A stretch of 35,057 nt of DNA from Gemmatimonadota bacterium (GCA_003221805.1 QHUA01000106.1:2569-37625), one strand, 5' to 3'. Shown: positions 1 to 8,958, counted from the stretch's first letter. Notes: generated by a model from the sequence alone, not told the origin. Program-made: numbers and translations.

Positions 1-430
1 CCACGATCATCGCCTGACGCGCCGGAATCTCGAAAGCAGAGATGACGCCGGCGAGCGTCGTCAAGATCAGCAACCAGTGGATGTTGATGCGCCCGCTCCA
101 TGTGAACCACCACAACGCCGCGGCTTCAGCTAACAACAGCGCCTGGCAGATGATCACGATGCGGAGCTTGCTGCGTCGATCGGCGATCACTCCGCCATAG
201 AGAGACAGCAACAGGACAGGAAAACTTCCCGCGGCACTGACGACGCCCACCAGAAACGCGCTGTTGGTCAGCTCCAGCGCGAGCCAGCCCTGCCCTACCG
301 TCTGCATCCACGTGCCAATAAGCGAGACGGTCTGACCGGTCCAGAAAAGGCGGAAGTTGCGGTGGACCTGCAGCGCCCTGAACGGGTTGATGGGCTTTCT
401 GAGGGCGCGCGACGGTGTGGGATGAGCCAT
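1..430 (-). CDS. MFS exporter, N-terminal part (runs off left edge)
   Basis: The reading frame opens at an ATG on the minus strand (complement of 428-430) and stays open to the window edge, giving about 143 residues. The start reads MAHPTPSRALRKPINPFRAL, followed by NFRLFWTGQTVSLIGTWMQ, a pattern typical of the EntS/MFS_3 group of drug or siderophore exporters. Alternating hydrophobic segments correspond to the first TM helices. The loop GGVIADRRSKLR is the MFS motif A between TM2 and TM3. The substrate cannot be told from this fragment. The gene diverges from the VWA gene, and a perfect TATAAT lies 12 bases upstream of its ATG, so its leader would be only a few bases long. The family call is safe; the specificity is unknown. 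Confidence 0.88.
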   Translation of the reverse strand, partial: MAHPTPSRALRKPINPFRALQVHRNFRLFWTGQTVSLIGTWMQTVGQGWLALELTNSAFLVGVVSAAGSFPVLLLSLYGGVIADRRSKLRIVIICQALLLAEAAALWWFTWSGRINIHWLLILTTLAGVISAFEIPARQAMIV

Positions 431-442
431 TTCCGCAGGGGA

Positions 443-448
443 ATTATA
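443..448 (-). promoter_or_regulatory. -10 promoter element of the MFS gene
   Basis: The minus strand carries a perfect TATAAT (complement of ATTATA at 443-448). Twelve bases separate it from the MFS start codon, which leaves room for a transcript leader of only about 5 bases. No good -35 is visible at 17 bases. This is a sequence match only; the start point is inferred. Confidence 0.5.
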
Positions 449-468
449 CACGCCCCGTGCCCCGATTG

Positions 469-474
469 TATGTT
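469..474 (+). promoter_or_regulatory. Possible leaderless -10 element of the VWA gene
   Basis: TATGTT (TANNNT) ends 6 bases before the ATG at 481, and no Shine-Dalgarno sequence lies in between. This spacing matches the -10 arrangement described for leaderless genes, in which transcription starts at the A of the ATG. The match is weak and inferred, but it supports choosing 481 as the start. Confidence 0.35.
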
Positions 475-480
475 AGAGAC

Positions 481-1761
481 ATGCGCTTCCACACTTACTC
501 GAAGTTCAGCCCGGAAGCCGCCGACGCAGTCGATCTGCAGGCGCTGCTCGACAAGCTCGCCGATTTTCTGCTGCAATCAGGATTCGCGGGCGGCCAGAGC
601 TTCAATCCGTACTTCGACGATTTCGACTCGGAGCCGGATCGCTCACTGGAAGCATTGCGTCAGGCAATCCTCGACGCGCTGATCGAGAGCGGTCAGTTCA
701 CGCCCGATCTACTCGAAGCGCTGCGCGGCGATGGCAACAAGGAGTCACAACAGAAGCTGAGCGAGCTGCTCGATCAGCTGATCCAGAAACTAGCCGCGGA
801 AGGCTACCTCAATCTGCAGGCTCCGCCCCAGATGCCAGCTGGCCACCAGCCGGTAACCGGCAAAGGAAGCCTGGCACAAGCGGCGTCGAAAAGTGTTCAG
901 TTCAATCTCACCGACAAGGGAATCGACTTCCTCGGCTACAAGAGTCTGCGTCACATCCTGAGCTCCCTCGGCAAATCGAGCTTCGGCTCGCACGACACTC
1001 CCCACCTGGCGACGGGCATCGAGGCCGACGGGTACAGCAAGGAGTACGAGTTCGGTGACGTGCTCAACATGGACGTGAACGAGACGCTCAAGAATTCTCT
1101 ATTGAGAACGGGCTCGCTCGATGTACCGCTGGATATCGATTACAAGGACCTGATGGTGCGACAGGCCGAGTACCGATCGTCGTGCGCGACGGTGCTGATG
1201 CTCGACACTTCGCACTCGATGATTCTCTATGGCGAGGATCGCTTCACCCCCGCCAAGAAAGTCGCGCTGGCTCTGACGCATCTCATTCGCACCCAGTTCC
1301 CCGGCGACACCCTGCAAGTGGTGCTATTCCACGATTCCGCTGAGGAGATCCCGCTTTCGACGCTGCCGCAGGCCCAGGTTGGTCCGTATCACACCAACAC
1401 CGCCGAGGGTCTCAAGCTGTCGCGTCGGCTGCTGATGTCGCAGAAGAAGGACATGCGGCAGATCGTGATGATCACCGACGGTAAGCCCAGCGCGATGACG
1501 ATGCCCAACGGGCAGATCTACAAGAACTCGATGGGACTCGACAGCACCGTCATTGCGACGACACTGAGAGAGGTCGCCAATTGCCGTCGCGCGGGGATCC
1601 TGATCAACACCTTCATGCTCGCGCGCGATCGGGCGCTGGTGGAGTTCGTGAAGCGGGTTTCCGAGATTAGTAAGGGCAAGGCTTACTTCACCAATACCAT
1701 GACGCTTGGTCAGTTCATTCTCATGGATTTCTTGAGAAAGAAAACGCAGAAGATATCATAG
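481..1761 (+). CDS. VWA (von Willebrand factor A) domain protein
   Basis: 426 residues from the ATG at 481. An upstream in-frame ATG at 415 would reach into the MFS start and is less likely. The C-terminal half is a VWA fold: the MIDAS motif DTSHS sits at about residues 242-246 after hydrophobic strand VLML, and the second metal-site loop ITDGKPS is at about 331-337. The N-terminal 200 residues are acidic and helical with no catalytic motif, and there is no signal peptide or TM segment, so the protein is probably cytoplasmic. Many bacterial VWA proteins of this build work with a MoxR-type AAA ATPase; none is adjacent here. The stop at 1759-1761 is followed by a hairpin. The domain is certain; the role is unknown. 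Confidence 0.87.
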   Translation: MRFHTYSKFSPEAADAVDLQALLDKLADFLLQSGFAGGQSFNPYFDDFDSEPDRSLEALRQAILDALIESGQFTPDLLEALRGDGNKESQQKLSELLDQLIQKLAAEGYLNLQAPPQMPAGHQPVTGKGSLAQAASKSVQFNLTDKGIDFLGYKSLRHILSSLGKSSFGSHDTPHLATGIEADGYSKEYEFGDVLNMDVNETLKNSLLRTGSLDVPLDIDYKDLMVRQAEYRSSCATVLMLDTSHSMILYGEDRFTPAKKVALALTHLIRTQFPGDTLQVVLFHDSAEEIPLSTLPQAQVGPYHTNTAEGLKLSRRLLMSQKKDMRQIVMITDGKPSAMTMPNGQIYKNSMGLDSTVIATTLREVANCRRAGILINTFMLARDRALVEFVKRVSEISKGKAYFTNTMTLGQFILMDFLRKKTQKIS

Positions 1762-1767
1762 CGATTG

Positions 1768-1822
1768 AACTGCAACTGAAGACTACCAGCTAGGAGCCGC
1801 GGGCGGAGCAGCTGGGGGCTTC
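1768..1822. repeat. Intergenic hairpin after the VWA gene, with a 13-mer shared elsewhere
   Basis: GAAG (1778-1781) and CCAGCT (1786-1791) pair with AGCTGG (1810-1815) and CTTC (1819-1822), separated by small internal loops. There is no T tract, so it would be a weak intrinsic terminator at best. The 13-mer AACTGCAACTGAA at 1768-1780 recurs in inverted orientation at 11932-11944, at the edge of another palindrome. Confidence 0.45.
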
Positions 1823-1852
1823 GAGCAAACGACACAACTCAACCAACATCGA

Positions 1853-3508
1853 ATGCGAATCACGAGAGTCCTGCACACTCTGGCGATCACACTCACTGTG
1901 GCTTGTGCCTCGGTTCCAACGCGTGGGCCGACAGCGGAGCGTTACGACGTGCTCATCACCAACGCGCGCATCGTCGACGGAACGGGCAATCCGTGGTACC
2001 GAGGCAGCGTGGGGACGGTTGGGGATCGAATTGCGTACGTCGGGCCGTCGGTCCCCGGATTGACGGCCAAGCGGGTGATCGACGCCGCGGGACAAGTCGT
2101 GGCGCCGGGATTCATCGACATGCTCGGTCATTCCGAGTTCGCCATTCTTCGCGGCCCGCACGCGATTTCGAAGATCACCCAGGGGATCACGAGTGAGATC
2201 ACCGGCGAGGTATCGTCCGCGTGGCCCAACGTCGCGCTGGGAAGGCAGCCAAATCCTCGATACCCGTGGCGATCGCTGGGAGAGTACTTCGCGTTCCTCG
2301 AGAAAAACGGCACCGCCATCAACCTCGGGACCTACGTCGGCACCAGCTCGGTGCGCGAAGCGGTGATGGGAGACGCGACGCGACATCCGACGGACGCCGA
2401 GATGCGACAGATGGGCGCGCTCATCGATTCGGCGATGCGCGATGGCGCGATTGGGGTCGGCACGGGATTGATCTATCTGCCGAGCACTTTCTTCTCGACC
2501 GACGAGCTGATCGCGCTGACGAAATACGCGACGCCGTACAAGGGTGGCTACGCGGCGCACATCAGAAGCGAGGGCACCCGGCTTCTCGATGCAATTCGCG
2601 AAACCATCCAGATCGCGGCGGGCGCCGGGACGTGGGCCGAGATCCGGCACATCAAGTCGCGCTCGCTCGAGCAGATGCAGCAAGCGGTCGCACTGATCGA
2701 TTCGGCACGTCGTGCCGGCATCGACATTACCGCCGATCAGTATCCGTACATCGCCAGTGGAACGGGGCTCCAGGCGATGCTCAACACGTGGGTTCAGGAG
2801 GGGGGCGATGATTCTTTGGTGAAGCGCCTCAGGGATCCCGCCGTGCGGGCGCGGCTCAAGCAGGAGCTCGGCGCCGACAGCGCACAGGGAATTCGCACCG
2901 CGGCGCGGACTATGGTGAACGAGGTCGTTGCCGACTCCCTCAAGCAGTACCAGGGCAAGTTCCTGACGGAAATCGGCCAGATGCGCGGCGAGAACGCCTA
3001 CGACGCCGCCTTCGACATCCTGGTCGGCGACAGCGCACGGACGAGCGCCATCTACTTCTCGTTCAACGAGGAAGCGCTTCGCTACGTGATGCGGCAGCCG
3101 TGGGTCTCGGTCGGCCAGGACGCCGGAGCGGTGAGCCCCGACTCGACAGGCAAGTGGCGCGAGCGAGGGCATCCGCGTGGGTTCGGGACGTTTCCCCGAA
3201 TTCTCGGCCGTTACGTCCGCCAGGATTCTGTGATCACCCTCGAGTTCGCCATTCGCAAAATGACCTCGCTGGCGGCACAGCGCGTCGGCATCAACGATCG
3301 TGGCCTGCTCAAGCCGGGAATGTTCGCCGACATCACCGTCTTCGACCCGAACACCATCATCGATAACTCGACCTTCGAGAATCCGTCGCAGATCGCGACG
3401 GGGGTGAGCTACGTCCTGGTGAACGGAGTTCCGGTCATCGACGGCGGTCAGGTGACGGCGGCACTACCGGGTCGTGCACTCCGAGGCCCGGGCTATCGAC
3501 CACATTAG
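1853..3508 (+). CDS. Exported amidohydrolase, D-aminoacylase family
   Basis: 551 residues. A hydrophobic N-terminal segment ends in LTVACAS, so this is a signal peptide and perhaps a lipoprotein (the lipobox is poor at -3). The body is an amidohydrolase TIM barrel of the N-acyl-D-amino-acid deacylase group. It starts with DVLITNARIVDGTGNPWYRG and continues with APGFIDMLGHSE, GITSEITGE, AAHIRSEG, EIRHIKSRS, DQYPY and VSVGQDAG; the last provides the usual metal-site Asp. The His pair of the classic HxH motif is reduced to one His (LGH), and the bridging Cys position carries Glu (ITGE). The likely reaction is hydrolysis of an N-acyl D-amino acid or related amide outside the cytoplasm, but the substrate is not established. 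It stands alone between VWA and the threonine operon. Confidence 0.85.
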   Translation: MRITRVLHTLAITLTVACASVPTRGPTAERYDVLITNARIVDGTGNPWYRGSVGTVGDRIAYVGPSVPGLTAKRVIDAAGQVVAPGFIDMLGHSEFAILRGPHAISKITQGITSEITGEVSSAWPNVALGRQPNPRYPWRSLGEYFAFLEKNGTAINLGTYVGTSSVREAVMGDATRHPTDAEMRQMGALIDSAMRDGAIGVGTGLIYLPSTFFSTDELIALTKYATPYKGGYAAHIRSEGTRLLDAIRETIQIAAGAGTWAEIRHIKSRSLEQMQQAVALIDSARRAGIDITADQYPYIASGTGLQAMLNTWVQEGGDDSLVKRLRDPAVRARLKQELGADSAQGIRTAARTMVNEVVADSLKQYQGKFLTEIGQMRGENAYDAAFDILVGDSARTSAIYFSFNEEALRYVMRQPWVSVGQDAGAVSPDSTGKWRERGHPRGFGTFPRILGRYVRQDSVITLEFAIRKMTSLAAQRVGINDRGLLKPGMFADITVFDPNTIIDNSTFENPSQIATGVSYVLVNGVPVIDGGQVTAALPGRALRGPGYRPH

Positions 3509-3562
3509 TCACACTCAGTCTGGCCTGCGAAACGCGAGCGCGTAGGTTCTGTCTCATCCACA

Positions 3563-6094
3563 ATGAGACCTCCTTCGACTCTTAACGTCCACAAATTCGG
3601 CGGCGCGGCACTCGCCGACGCCGCCGCAATTCGTCGCGTCACGGCCATCGTCGCTGATGATCCGGTGCGGCAAAAGGTCGTGGTCGCCTCCGCGATGCTC
3701 GGCGTCACTGACGAATTGCTCGCCCTCGCGCATGGTGCCGCGGAAGGCGATCGCGATACGACGACTATCGACGCTCTGCGCGAGCGACACCTGAATGCCG
3801 CGGGGTCGCTGGGCATCGATGGTCACGACGGTGGCGCGCTGGAGAAAGAGATCGGCTCGACCTTCGACGAGATGCAGCGAATGCTGGTGGAAGTCGCGGG
3901 CCGCGGAGAGCTGATGCCGGCCACGAGCGATGCCTTCATCGCGCATGGCGACCGGCTCGCCGCCAGAATCCTTGCCGGAGCCCTGGCTGCCGCCGGTACA
4001 GCCGCCGATTTCGTCGACGCGACTGACGTTGTTTGCGCTGTTGGTCCCCACGGAAATGCGAGTGCCGACCTCGAGCAGACCGCGCGCGCAGCAGATGGTG
4101 TTCTGCGGCCAATCCTTGATCGCGGTGCGGTGCCAGTCGTTCCAGGCTTCGTCGGTCGCTTGCCCGGCGGAGAAATCGTCACCCTCGGACGCGGTGGCTC
4201 CGATCTCACCGCGACAGTGCTCGGCCGCGCGCTGGCCGCGCGCGACGTCATCCTATGGAAGGACGTCCCCGGTCTTTTGACGGCGGATCCACGCGTCGTT
4301 CCCGACGCGCGATTGATTCCGGTGCTGCATGTGCGCGAAGCATCCGAGCTCGCGTACTACGGCGCCAAAGTACTACATCCGCGTTCACTGATTGCGCTCC
4401 AGAGCGGGACACGACTCATCATCCGCCCCTACTCCGATCCCACGGCACACGGGACCGAGATCGTCGTGGAGCGCGAGCGAAAACCCGCCGCCGGCCGCGC
4501 GCGTCGGCCGGTGAAAGCGCTGACGGCGATCGCCGACCAGACGCTGCTGACTATCGCCGGAAACGGAATGGTGGGCGTTCCCGGTGTCGCGGCACGCGCA
4601 TTCGGCGCGCTCGAACGCGCTGGCGTTTCGGTGTCGCTCATTTCCCAGGCGTCGTCGGAGCACTCCATCTGCATGGGCATTCCCAGCGGCGTGGCGACTG
4701 CAGCGGCAGCGGCGTTGCGCGAAGCGTTCGCCCCCGAGCTGGAGCGCCGAGAGATCGATGCGATCGAGGTGCGGCCGGATTTGGCAACGATTGCCGTTGT
4801 CGGACTTGGAATGGCGGGAACTCCGGGCGTCGCCGCACGTCTGTTCGGAGCGCTCGCCGAGGGTGGAGTCAATGTCGTGGCGATCGCTCAGGGCGCCAGC
4901 GAGCTCAACATCTCGGTAGTAGTAGAAGGCAGTGATTCTGCCGCTGCGCAGCGGGCGATTCATAGCGCATTCCGACTCGGCAAGATTGGAGGCGGTATCG
5001 CCGTCCATCCCGAGCACGCTGACGTGATCATTCTCGGTTTTGGTCTGATTGGTCGTGAGCTGGCGATGCAGATGGCAACTCGCGCTTCGCGCGACGGGCA
5101 GGAAGAGGTGAGGGTGGTGGCCGTCATCGATCGAAGCGGCTACGTGTTTGACGCGCGCGGACTGTCGCCCAAGAAGTTGGAGACACTGGCCACTGCGAAG
5201 TCGGCGCGGACACCGCTCTCGCGAGTACGCCGCGGAGTTCACGCCACCGCCGAGGAGGCGATCGCGGCCATCAGCGCGCACGCGCTGTCGCGTCCGATTC
5301 TCGTCGACGTGACGGCGGCAGATACGGTGCCGGTGCTCGAGGAAGCGCTGTCGCGCGGGATGGATCTCGTGCTGGCGAACAAGCGTCCGCTGGCTGGGCC
5401 CGAGAAAGATGCGAAGGCTCTATCGCGAGCTGCGGCCGCGCAGGGTCGACGCGTGTTGCACGAGGCGACAGTAGGTGCGGGCCTGCCGATCATCGACACC
5501 ATCCAGAAGCTCACCGAATCCGGCGATCATGTGCTGCGCATCGAGGGTTGTCCCTCGGGGACGCTTGGCTACCTGCTCGGTGAGATGGGACGCGGAACGC
5601 TTTTCTCCACTGCTCTGCGCTCGGCGATGAAGCACGGTTACACCGAGCCTGACCCGCGTGACGATTTGTCGGGGATGGATGTCGCCCGCAAAGCGCTCAT
5701 ACTCGGCCGACTCATCGGATTCTCTGGCGAGCTCGCCGACGTGCAGGTCGAGTCGCTGGTTCCCGATACGCTGCGCGAGGTTCCGCTCGATGTCTTCCTC
5801 AGCCGTCTGAATGAAGAGGATGAGAAGTGGGCACACCGTATCGGGCAGGCGCGCGAGCGGGGAACGGTCCTTCGCTACCGCGCCACGGTGACCAAGCGCG
5901 AGGCGCGGGTCGGTATAGCGGCGGTCGATGCCTCCAGCTCGCTGGCCTCGCTCGCCGGGACGGACAACCACTTCTCTTTCACCACGCGACGATATCGCGC
6001 CAACCCACTGGTGATCACAGGCCCGGGAGCAGGTGCAGCAGTGACCGCAGCCGGCGTGCTCAACGATGTGCTGAAGCTGGCGGGCGCTCGTTGA
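3563..6094 (+). CDS. thrA: Bifunctional aspartokinase / homoserine dehydrogenase
   Basis: 843 residues, about the normal length for ThrA-type fusions. It catalyses the first and third steps from aspartate to threonine. The aspartokinase domain (about 1-300) begins with VHKFGGAAL and carries GRGGSDLTA near residue 210. Two ACT domains (about 320-470) follow; each contains a PGVAAR segment, in line with allosteric control by an end-product amino acid. The homoserine dehydrogenase domain starts with the Rossmann motif ILGFGLIGREL near 490, then has the NKRPLAG segment and the signature GYTEPDPRDDLSGMDVARK near 690. It is the first gene of a thrA-thrC-thrB operon and overlaps thrC by 4 bases. No attenuator or leader peptide was seen in the 54 bases upstream. 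Confidence 0.97.
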   Translation: MRPPSTLNVHKFGGAALADAAAIRRVTAIVADDPVRQKVVVASAMLGVTDELLALAHGAAEGDRDTTTIDALRERHLNAAGSLGIDGHDGGALEKEIGSTFDEMQRMLVEVAGRGELMPATSDAFIAHGDRLAARILAGALAAAGTAADFVDATDVVCAVGPHGNASADLEQTARAADGVLRPILDRGAVPVVPGFVGRLPGGEIVTLGRGGSDLTATVLGRALAARDVILWKDVPGLLTADPRVVPDARLIPVLHVREASELAYYGAKVLHPRSLIALQSGTRLIIRPYSDPTAHGTEIVVERERKPAAGRARRPVKALTAIADQTLLTIAGNGMVGVPGVAARAFGALERAGVSVSLISQASSEHSICMGIPSGVATAAAAALREAFAPELERREIDAIEVRPDLATIAVVGLGMAGTPGVAARLFGALAEGGVNVVAIAQGASELNISVVVEGSDSAAAQRAIHSAFRLGKIGGGIAVHPEHADVIILGFGLIGRELAMQMATRASRDGQEEVRVVAVIDRSGYVFDARGLSPKKLETLATAKSARTPLSRVRRGVHATAEEAIAAISAHALSRPILVDVTAADTVPVLEEALSRGMDLVLANKRPLAGPEKDAKALSRAAAAQGRRVLHEATVGAGLPIIDTIQKLTESGDHVLRIEGCPSGTLGYLLGEMGRGTLFSTALRSAMKHGYTEPDPRDDLSGMDVARKALILGRLIGFSGELADVQVESLVPDTLREVPLDVFLSRLNEEDEKWAHRIGQARERGTVLRYRATVTKREARVGIAAVDASSSLASLAGTDNHFSFTTRRYRANPLVITGPGAGAAVTAAGVLNDVLKLAGAR

Positions 6095-7407
6095 CGGCGA
6101 GCAGAAACCTGTTGCGCTGCGAGTCGTGCGGCACCGAGCTGGACGAGCTAGATCCTCGCACGAGTTGTCCGAAGTGCGGCGGGCTGCTGTCCCTCGAAAT
6201 CGAGTTGCCGTCGGAGCGAGGTGCCGCGCTTCGCGCGCTTTTTGATGCGAGGGGTTCTGTTGGAACGATACCCGAAAGCAGCGACATAGGGGCATCAGGT
6301 GTGTGGCGGTTTCGGGAATTGGTGCTGCCGCAGATCCCTGACAAGAACGTGGTGACGCAATGGGAGGGCAACACTCCCCTGTTGCAGCGTGAAGCGGTCG
6401 CCCGCTGGGCAAACGTACCCGAGCTGATGCTCAAGCACGAAGGACACAACCCGACCGGTTCGTTCAAGGATCGCGGGATGACCGTCGCCGTCAGCCAGGC
6501 AGTACGCATTGGCGCGAGCGCGGTGTCGTGCGCATCGACGGGCAACACCTCCGCATCTCTCGCTGCCTACGCGGCGCTGGCTGGAATTCCTGCAATCGTG
6601 CTGGTGCCAGCTGGACAGGTTGCGCTGGGCAAGCTCGCGCAGACGCTTGCTTACGGCGCGCGGACGCTGCTCGTGCGGGGGGACTTCGACGATTGTCTGC
6701 GGCTCGCTCGGGAATCCTCCGAGCGACTCGGCGTCTACCTCGCGAACTCTATCAACCCGTTCCGTATCGCGGGGCAGACGACGATAGTCCTCGAGCTTCT
6801 GCAGCAGCTCGGTTGGCGGGCGCCGGATTGGATCGTTCTCCCGGCGGGAAATCTTGGCAACACCGCGGCGTTCGGCGCGGCGCTGCGAATCGCTCGTGCC
6901 ACTGGACTCATCGACTCATCGCCGCGACTGGCGGCAGTGCAGGCAGAAGGGGCTGCACCCTTTGCTCGGAGCTTTCGCAGTGGGTTCGCCGAGCGGAAAT
7001 CGGTGCGCGCCGAGACCGTGGCGACGGCGATCAAGATCGGCGACCCCGCGTCGTACGAGCGTGGCGTGCGCGCAATTCGCGAGACGAACGGAGTGGTCCT
7101 CGATGTCAGCGACGCGGAGATCCTGGAGGCGAAAGCGGTGATCGACGCCAGCGGAGTGGGTTGCGAGCCGGCGAGCGCAGCGAGCGTCGCTGGTGCGAGG
7201 CGGCTGTCGAAGGACGGCACCATCTCGCGCGGCGATCGCGTGGTCGCCGTGCTTACTGGACACATTCTGAAGGATCCGGGCATCCTGCTCGACTACCATA
7301 AGGATGCGAGTAGATCGATGGCCAACACTCCCATCGAGATCGACGCTGAGATATCAGCCGTAGAAGGGGTGCTCAAACACGCGCTGTCGCCCTCAGGATC
7401 GCGATGA
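6091..7407 (+). CDS. thrC: Threonine synthase
   Basis: 438 residues when started at the TTG at 6091, which overlaps the thrA stop as TTGA. Longer in-frame extensions would run inside thrA. The enzyme converts O-phosphohomoserine to threonine with PLP. A rubredoxin-like zinc knuckle opens the protein (CESCGTELD, then CPKCGG), as in the long threonine synthases of many bacteria and archaea. The PLP lysine is in NPTGSFKDRGM at about residue 126. ASTGNTSASLAAYA and PAGNLGNTAAFGAAL are the phosphate- and substrate-binding loops. It is translationally coupled on both sides, thrA upstream and thrB downstream. Confidence 0.96.
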   Translation: MTASRNLLRCESCGTELDELDPRTSCPKCGGLLSLEIELPSERGAALRALFDARGSVGTIPESSDIGASGVWRFRELVLPQIPDKNVVTQWEGNTPLLQREAVARWANVPELMLKHEGHNPTGSFKDRGMTVAVSQAVRIGASAVSCASTGNTSASLAAYAALAGIPAIVLVPAGQVALGKLAQTLAYGARTLLVRGDFDDCLRLARESSERLGVYLANSINPFRIAGQTTIVLELLQQLGWRAPDWIVLPAGNLGNTAAFGAALRIARATGLIDSSPRLAAVQAEGAAPFARSFRSGFAERKSVRAETVATAIKIGDPASYERGVRAIRETNGVVLDVSDAEILEAKAVIDASGVGCEPASAASVAGARRLSKDGTISRGDRVVAVLTGHILKDPGILLDYHKDASRSMANTPIEIDAEISAVEGVLKHALSPSGSR

Positions 7408-8372
7408 GCAAAGCACGCCAACTGAACGCAACCGTTCGCGTGCCGGCGAGCACCTCCAATCTGGGCGGTGGATTCGATTGTCTCGGCATCGCAGTTGACC
7501 GTTGGCTGGCAGCCTCCGTAATGGTGCGAGAAGGCGAAAAGGTTCGCGCTGTCACGATGAAACGTTCGGGTGCACTGGCGAATCTCAGGCACGCCGCCGA
7601 GGATGATTTGGTGCATGCGGGTTACACGCTGGCGTGCGAGGCGCGCGGCCACCCAGTGCCCGGGAACATCGATTATGCGGTGAGCTCGACGATTCCGGTC
7701 GCGCGTGGGCTGGGCGCTTCGGCCGCCGCGTTGGTCGCGGGAGCGTTTCTCGCCCGCGATTCACTCGGACTCGAGCTCACCAGCGAAGACATCGCCGAGA
7801 TTTGCGCGCGGGATGAAGGTCATCCCGACAACGCCGGTCCCGCGGTTTTCGGCGGCGCAGTACTCGGCATTAACTCCGGTAATGGAGCGGGACACCGTTA
7901 CTCATTCTCGCCGCTAAAGATTCATTCGGAGATCGCACTGGTTTTTGCAGTTCCCGAATTGGAAATCGCCACATCCGACGCGCGGGCCGTATTGCCGCAA
8001 TCTTTACCATTCACGACCGCCGTCGCAGCGATTGCCAAAGCGGCGGCTATTGTCGAGGGACTGCGCACCGGCGATCCGAGACTGCTCTCGTACGCGCTGG
8101 ATGATGTCGTCCACGTTCCGTTCCGGCGCCAATTGCTCCCTGGCTACGACTCGGTCGTGAATGCGGCTGTTAAGGCGGGCGCATTCGGCGCAACGTTGAG
8201 CGGCTCCGGCTCGACGATTGTGGCAGTCGCGTCAAGAAAAACTGCATCGCGCGTCGGAGCAGCAATGCAGGCTGCATGGCGAGCGATGGGTAAAACTGCG
8301 GAGGTGATCGTCGGAACGAAGCCCGTGAGGAGTGCAGTCGCCAAGTCCAAGGCCCGGAAAAAGCGAAAATAA
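7404..8372 (+). CDS. thrB: Homoserine kinase (GHMP family)
   Basis: 322 residues starting at an ATG that overlaps the thrC stop (ATGA). It phosphorylates homoserine to supply threonine synthase. The N-terminus VRVPASTSNLGGGFDCLG is the GHMP substrate motif. The ATP loop VARGLGASAAALVAG is at about residues 99-113, and the C-terminal GATLSGSGSTIVAVA is GHMP motif 3. The last residues form a Lys/Arg-rich tail (KSKARKKRK). It completes the threonine operon; the stop codon abuts an intrinsic terminator. Confidence 0.96.
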   Translation: MSKARQLNATVRVPASTSNLGGGFDCLGIAVDRWLAASVMVREGEKVRAVTMKRSGALANLRHAAEDDLVHAGYTLACEARGHPVPGNIDYAVSSTIPVARGLGASAAALVAGAFLARDSLGLELTSEDIAEICARDEGHPDNAGPAVFGGAVLGINSGNGAGHRYSFSPLKIHSEIALVFAVPELEIATSDARAVLPQSLPFTTAVAAIAKAAAIVEGLRTGDPRLLSYALDDVVHVPFRRQLLPGYDSVVNAAVKAGAFGATLSGSGSTIVAVASRKTASRVGAAMQAAWRAMGKTAEVIVGTKPVRSAVAKSKARKKRK

Positions 8373-8397
8373 AAAGCCCGGGATAACCCGGGCTTTT
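8372..8397. terminator. Bidirectional intrinsic terminator between thrB and the pilin gene
   Basis: AAAAGCCCGGG (8372-8382) and CCCGGGCTTTT (8387-8397) form an 11-bp perfect stem with an ATAA loop. The A and T tracts give a U-run in either direction, so it can end both the threonine operon and the convergent pilin gene. Confidence 0.93.
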
Positions 8398-8427
8398 CAT
8401 TTCCAACGCTTCAGTTGGTCCAAAGTA

Positions 8428-8796
8428 TCAGGCGCAGGTGATCACACCGTTGAGCATCTGGCAAGTCTTCGCCGACTGTGTGTGAGTGGCAGTCGCGCTC
8501 CACGACGGAGGCGGGCCAGCAACTGCAGTGACGACGACCGTGACGTTCTGCGAAGGGCTGAAACCCTGGAGGGGAGCCGCAGTCGTCGCCGTTCCAGAGA
8601 AGTAAGAACCACCGTTGTCGGCAGCGTACTGCTCCTCGTAGGTCGCCATGTTGCGAAGGTCAGACTTCATCGCGGCGACGTACGCCTTGTCCTTCGTGTT
8701 CGCAAACTTCGGAATCGCGATCGCGGCAAGAATGCCGATGATGACGACAACGATCAGAAGCTCGATGAGCGTGAAGCCTTTCTTGTTGCGCAGCAT
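8428..8796 (-). CDS. Type IV pilin (major pilin-like)
   Basis: 122 residues. The class III leader is very short (MLRNKKG), cleaved before FTLIELLIVVVIIGILAAIA, with the required Glu at mature position 5. This is followed by the usual amphipathic N-terminal helix (KDKAYVAAMKSDLRNMATYEEQ). The globular part is small, and two cysteines near the C-terminus (TCQMLNGVITC) can close a miniature disulfide loop as in type IVa pilins. It is processed by a prepilin peptidase and assembled at the inner membrane; the assembly genes are not in this window. A clear Shine-Dalgarno GGAGAAG lies upstream of the ATG. It could be a pseudopilin of a type II system, but the short simple C-domain favours a pilus subunit. 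Confidence 0.92.
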   Translation of the reverse strand: MLRNKKGFTLIELLIVVVIIGILAAIAIPKFANTKDKAYVAAMKSDLRNMATYEEQYAADNGGSYFSGTATTAAPLQGFSPSQNVTVVVTAVAGPPPSWSATATHTQSAKTCQMLNGVITCA

Positions 8797-8828
8797 TTGA
8801 TACTTCTCCAGCAGCGGTTGGATGGGAT

Positions 8829-8864
8829 GGCGGCCTTGCGCTTAATGACTTGCGGGTTTCCCCC
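8829..8864 (-). other. Possible structured 5' leader of the pilin mRNA
   Basis: On the minus strand, about 33 bases upstream of the pilin ATG, the leader contains GGGGGAAACCCGCAAG followed by GCGCAAGGCCGCC. The hexamer CGCAAG occurs twice 14 bases apart, and GGG/CCC can form a short stem with a purine loop. The pieces GGGAAACC and CGCAAGGCC recall the conserved core of the c-di-GMP-I (GEMM) riboswitch, a class known upstream of pilins in other phyla. However, too few bases remain for its second hairpin, so I call it only a candidate RNA leader. Confidence 0.25.
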
Positions 8865-8958
8865 GACGCAACGTATTTACGCGCTGCTTGCTCGCACTTC
8901 CTTACGCCCAGATTACAAGTTTTGAGTCGGAAAGATTGCAGTTCGCGGTAGCTTCCCG

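Noticed and set aside
1790-3172. Long open frame (460 codons) antisense to the amidohydrolase
   Set aside because: Arg- and Asp-rich sequence without any family motif; it arises from codon bias of the real gene on the plus strand.
8797-8880. Firm call of a c-di-GMP-I riboswitch before the pilin gene
   Set aside because: Only short core words match and there is no room for the second long hairpin before the ribosome site; kept as a low-confidence candidate only.
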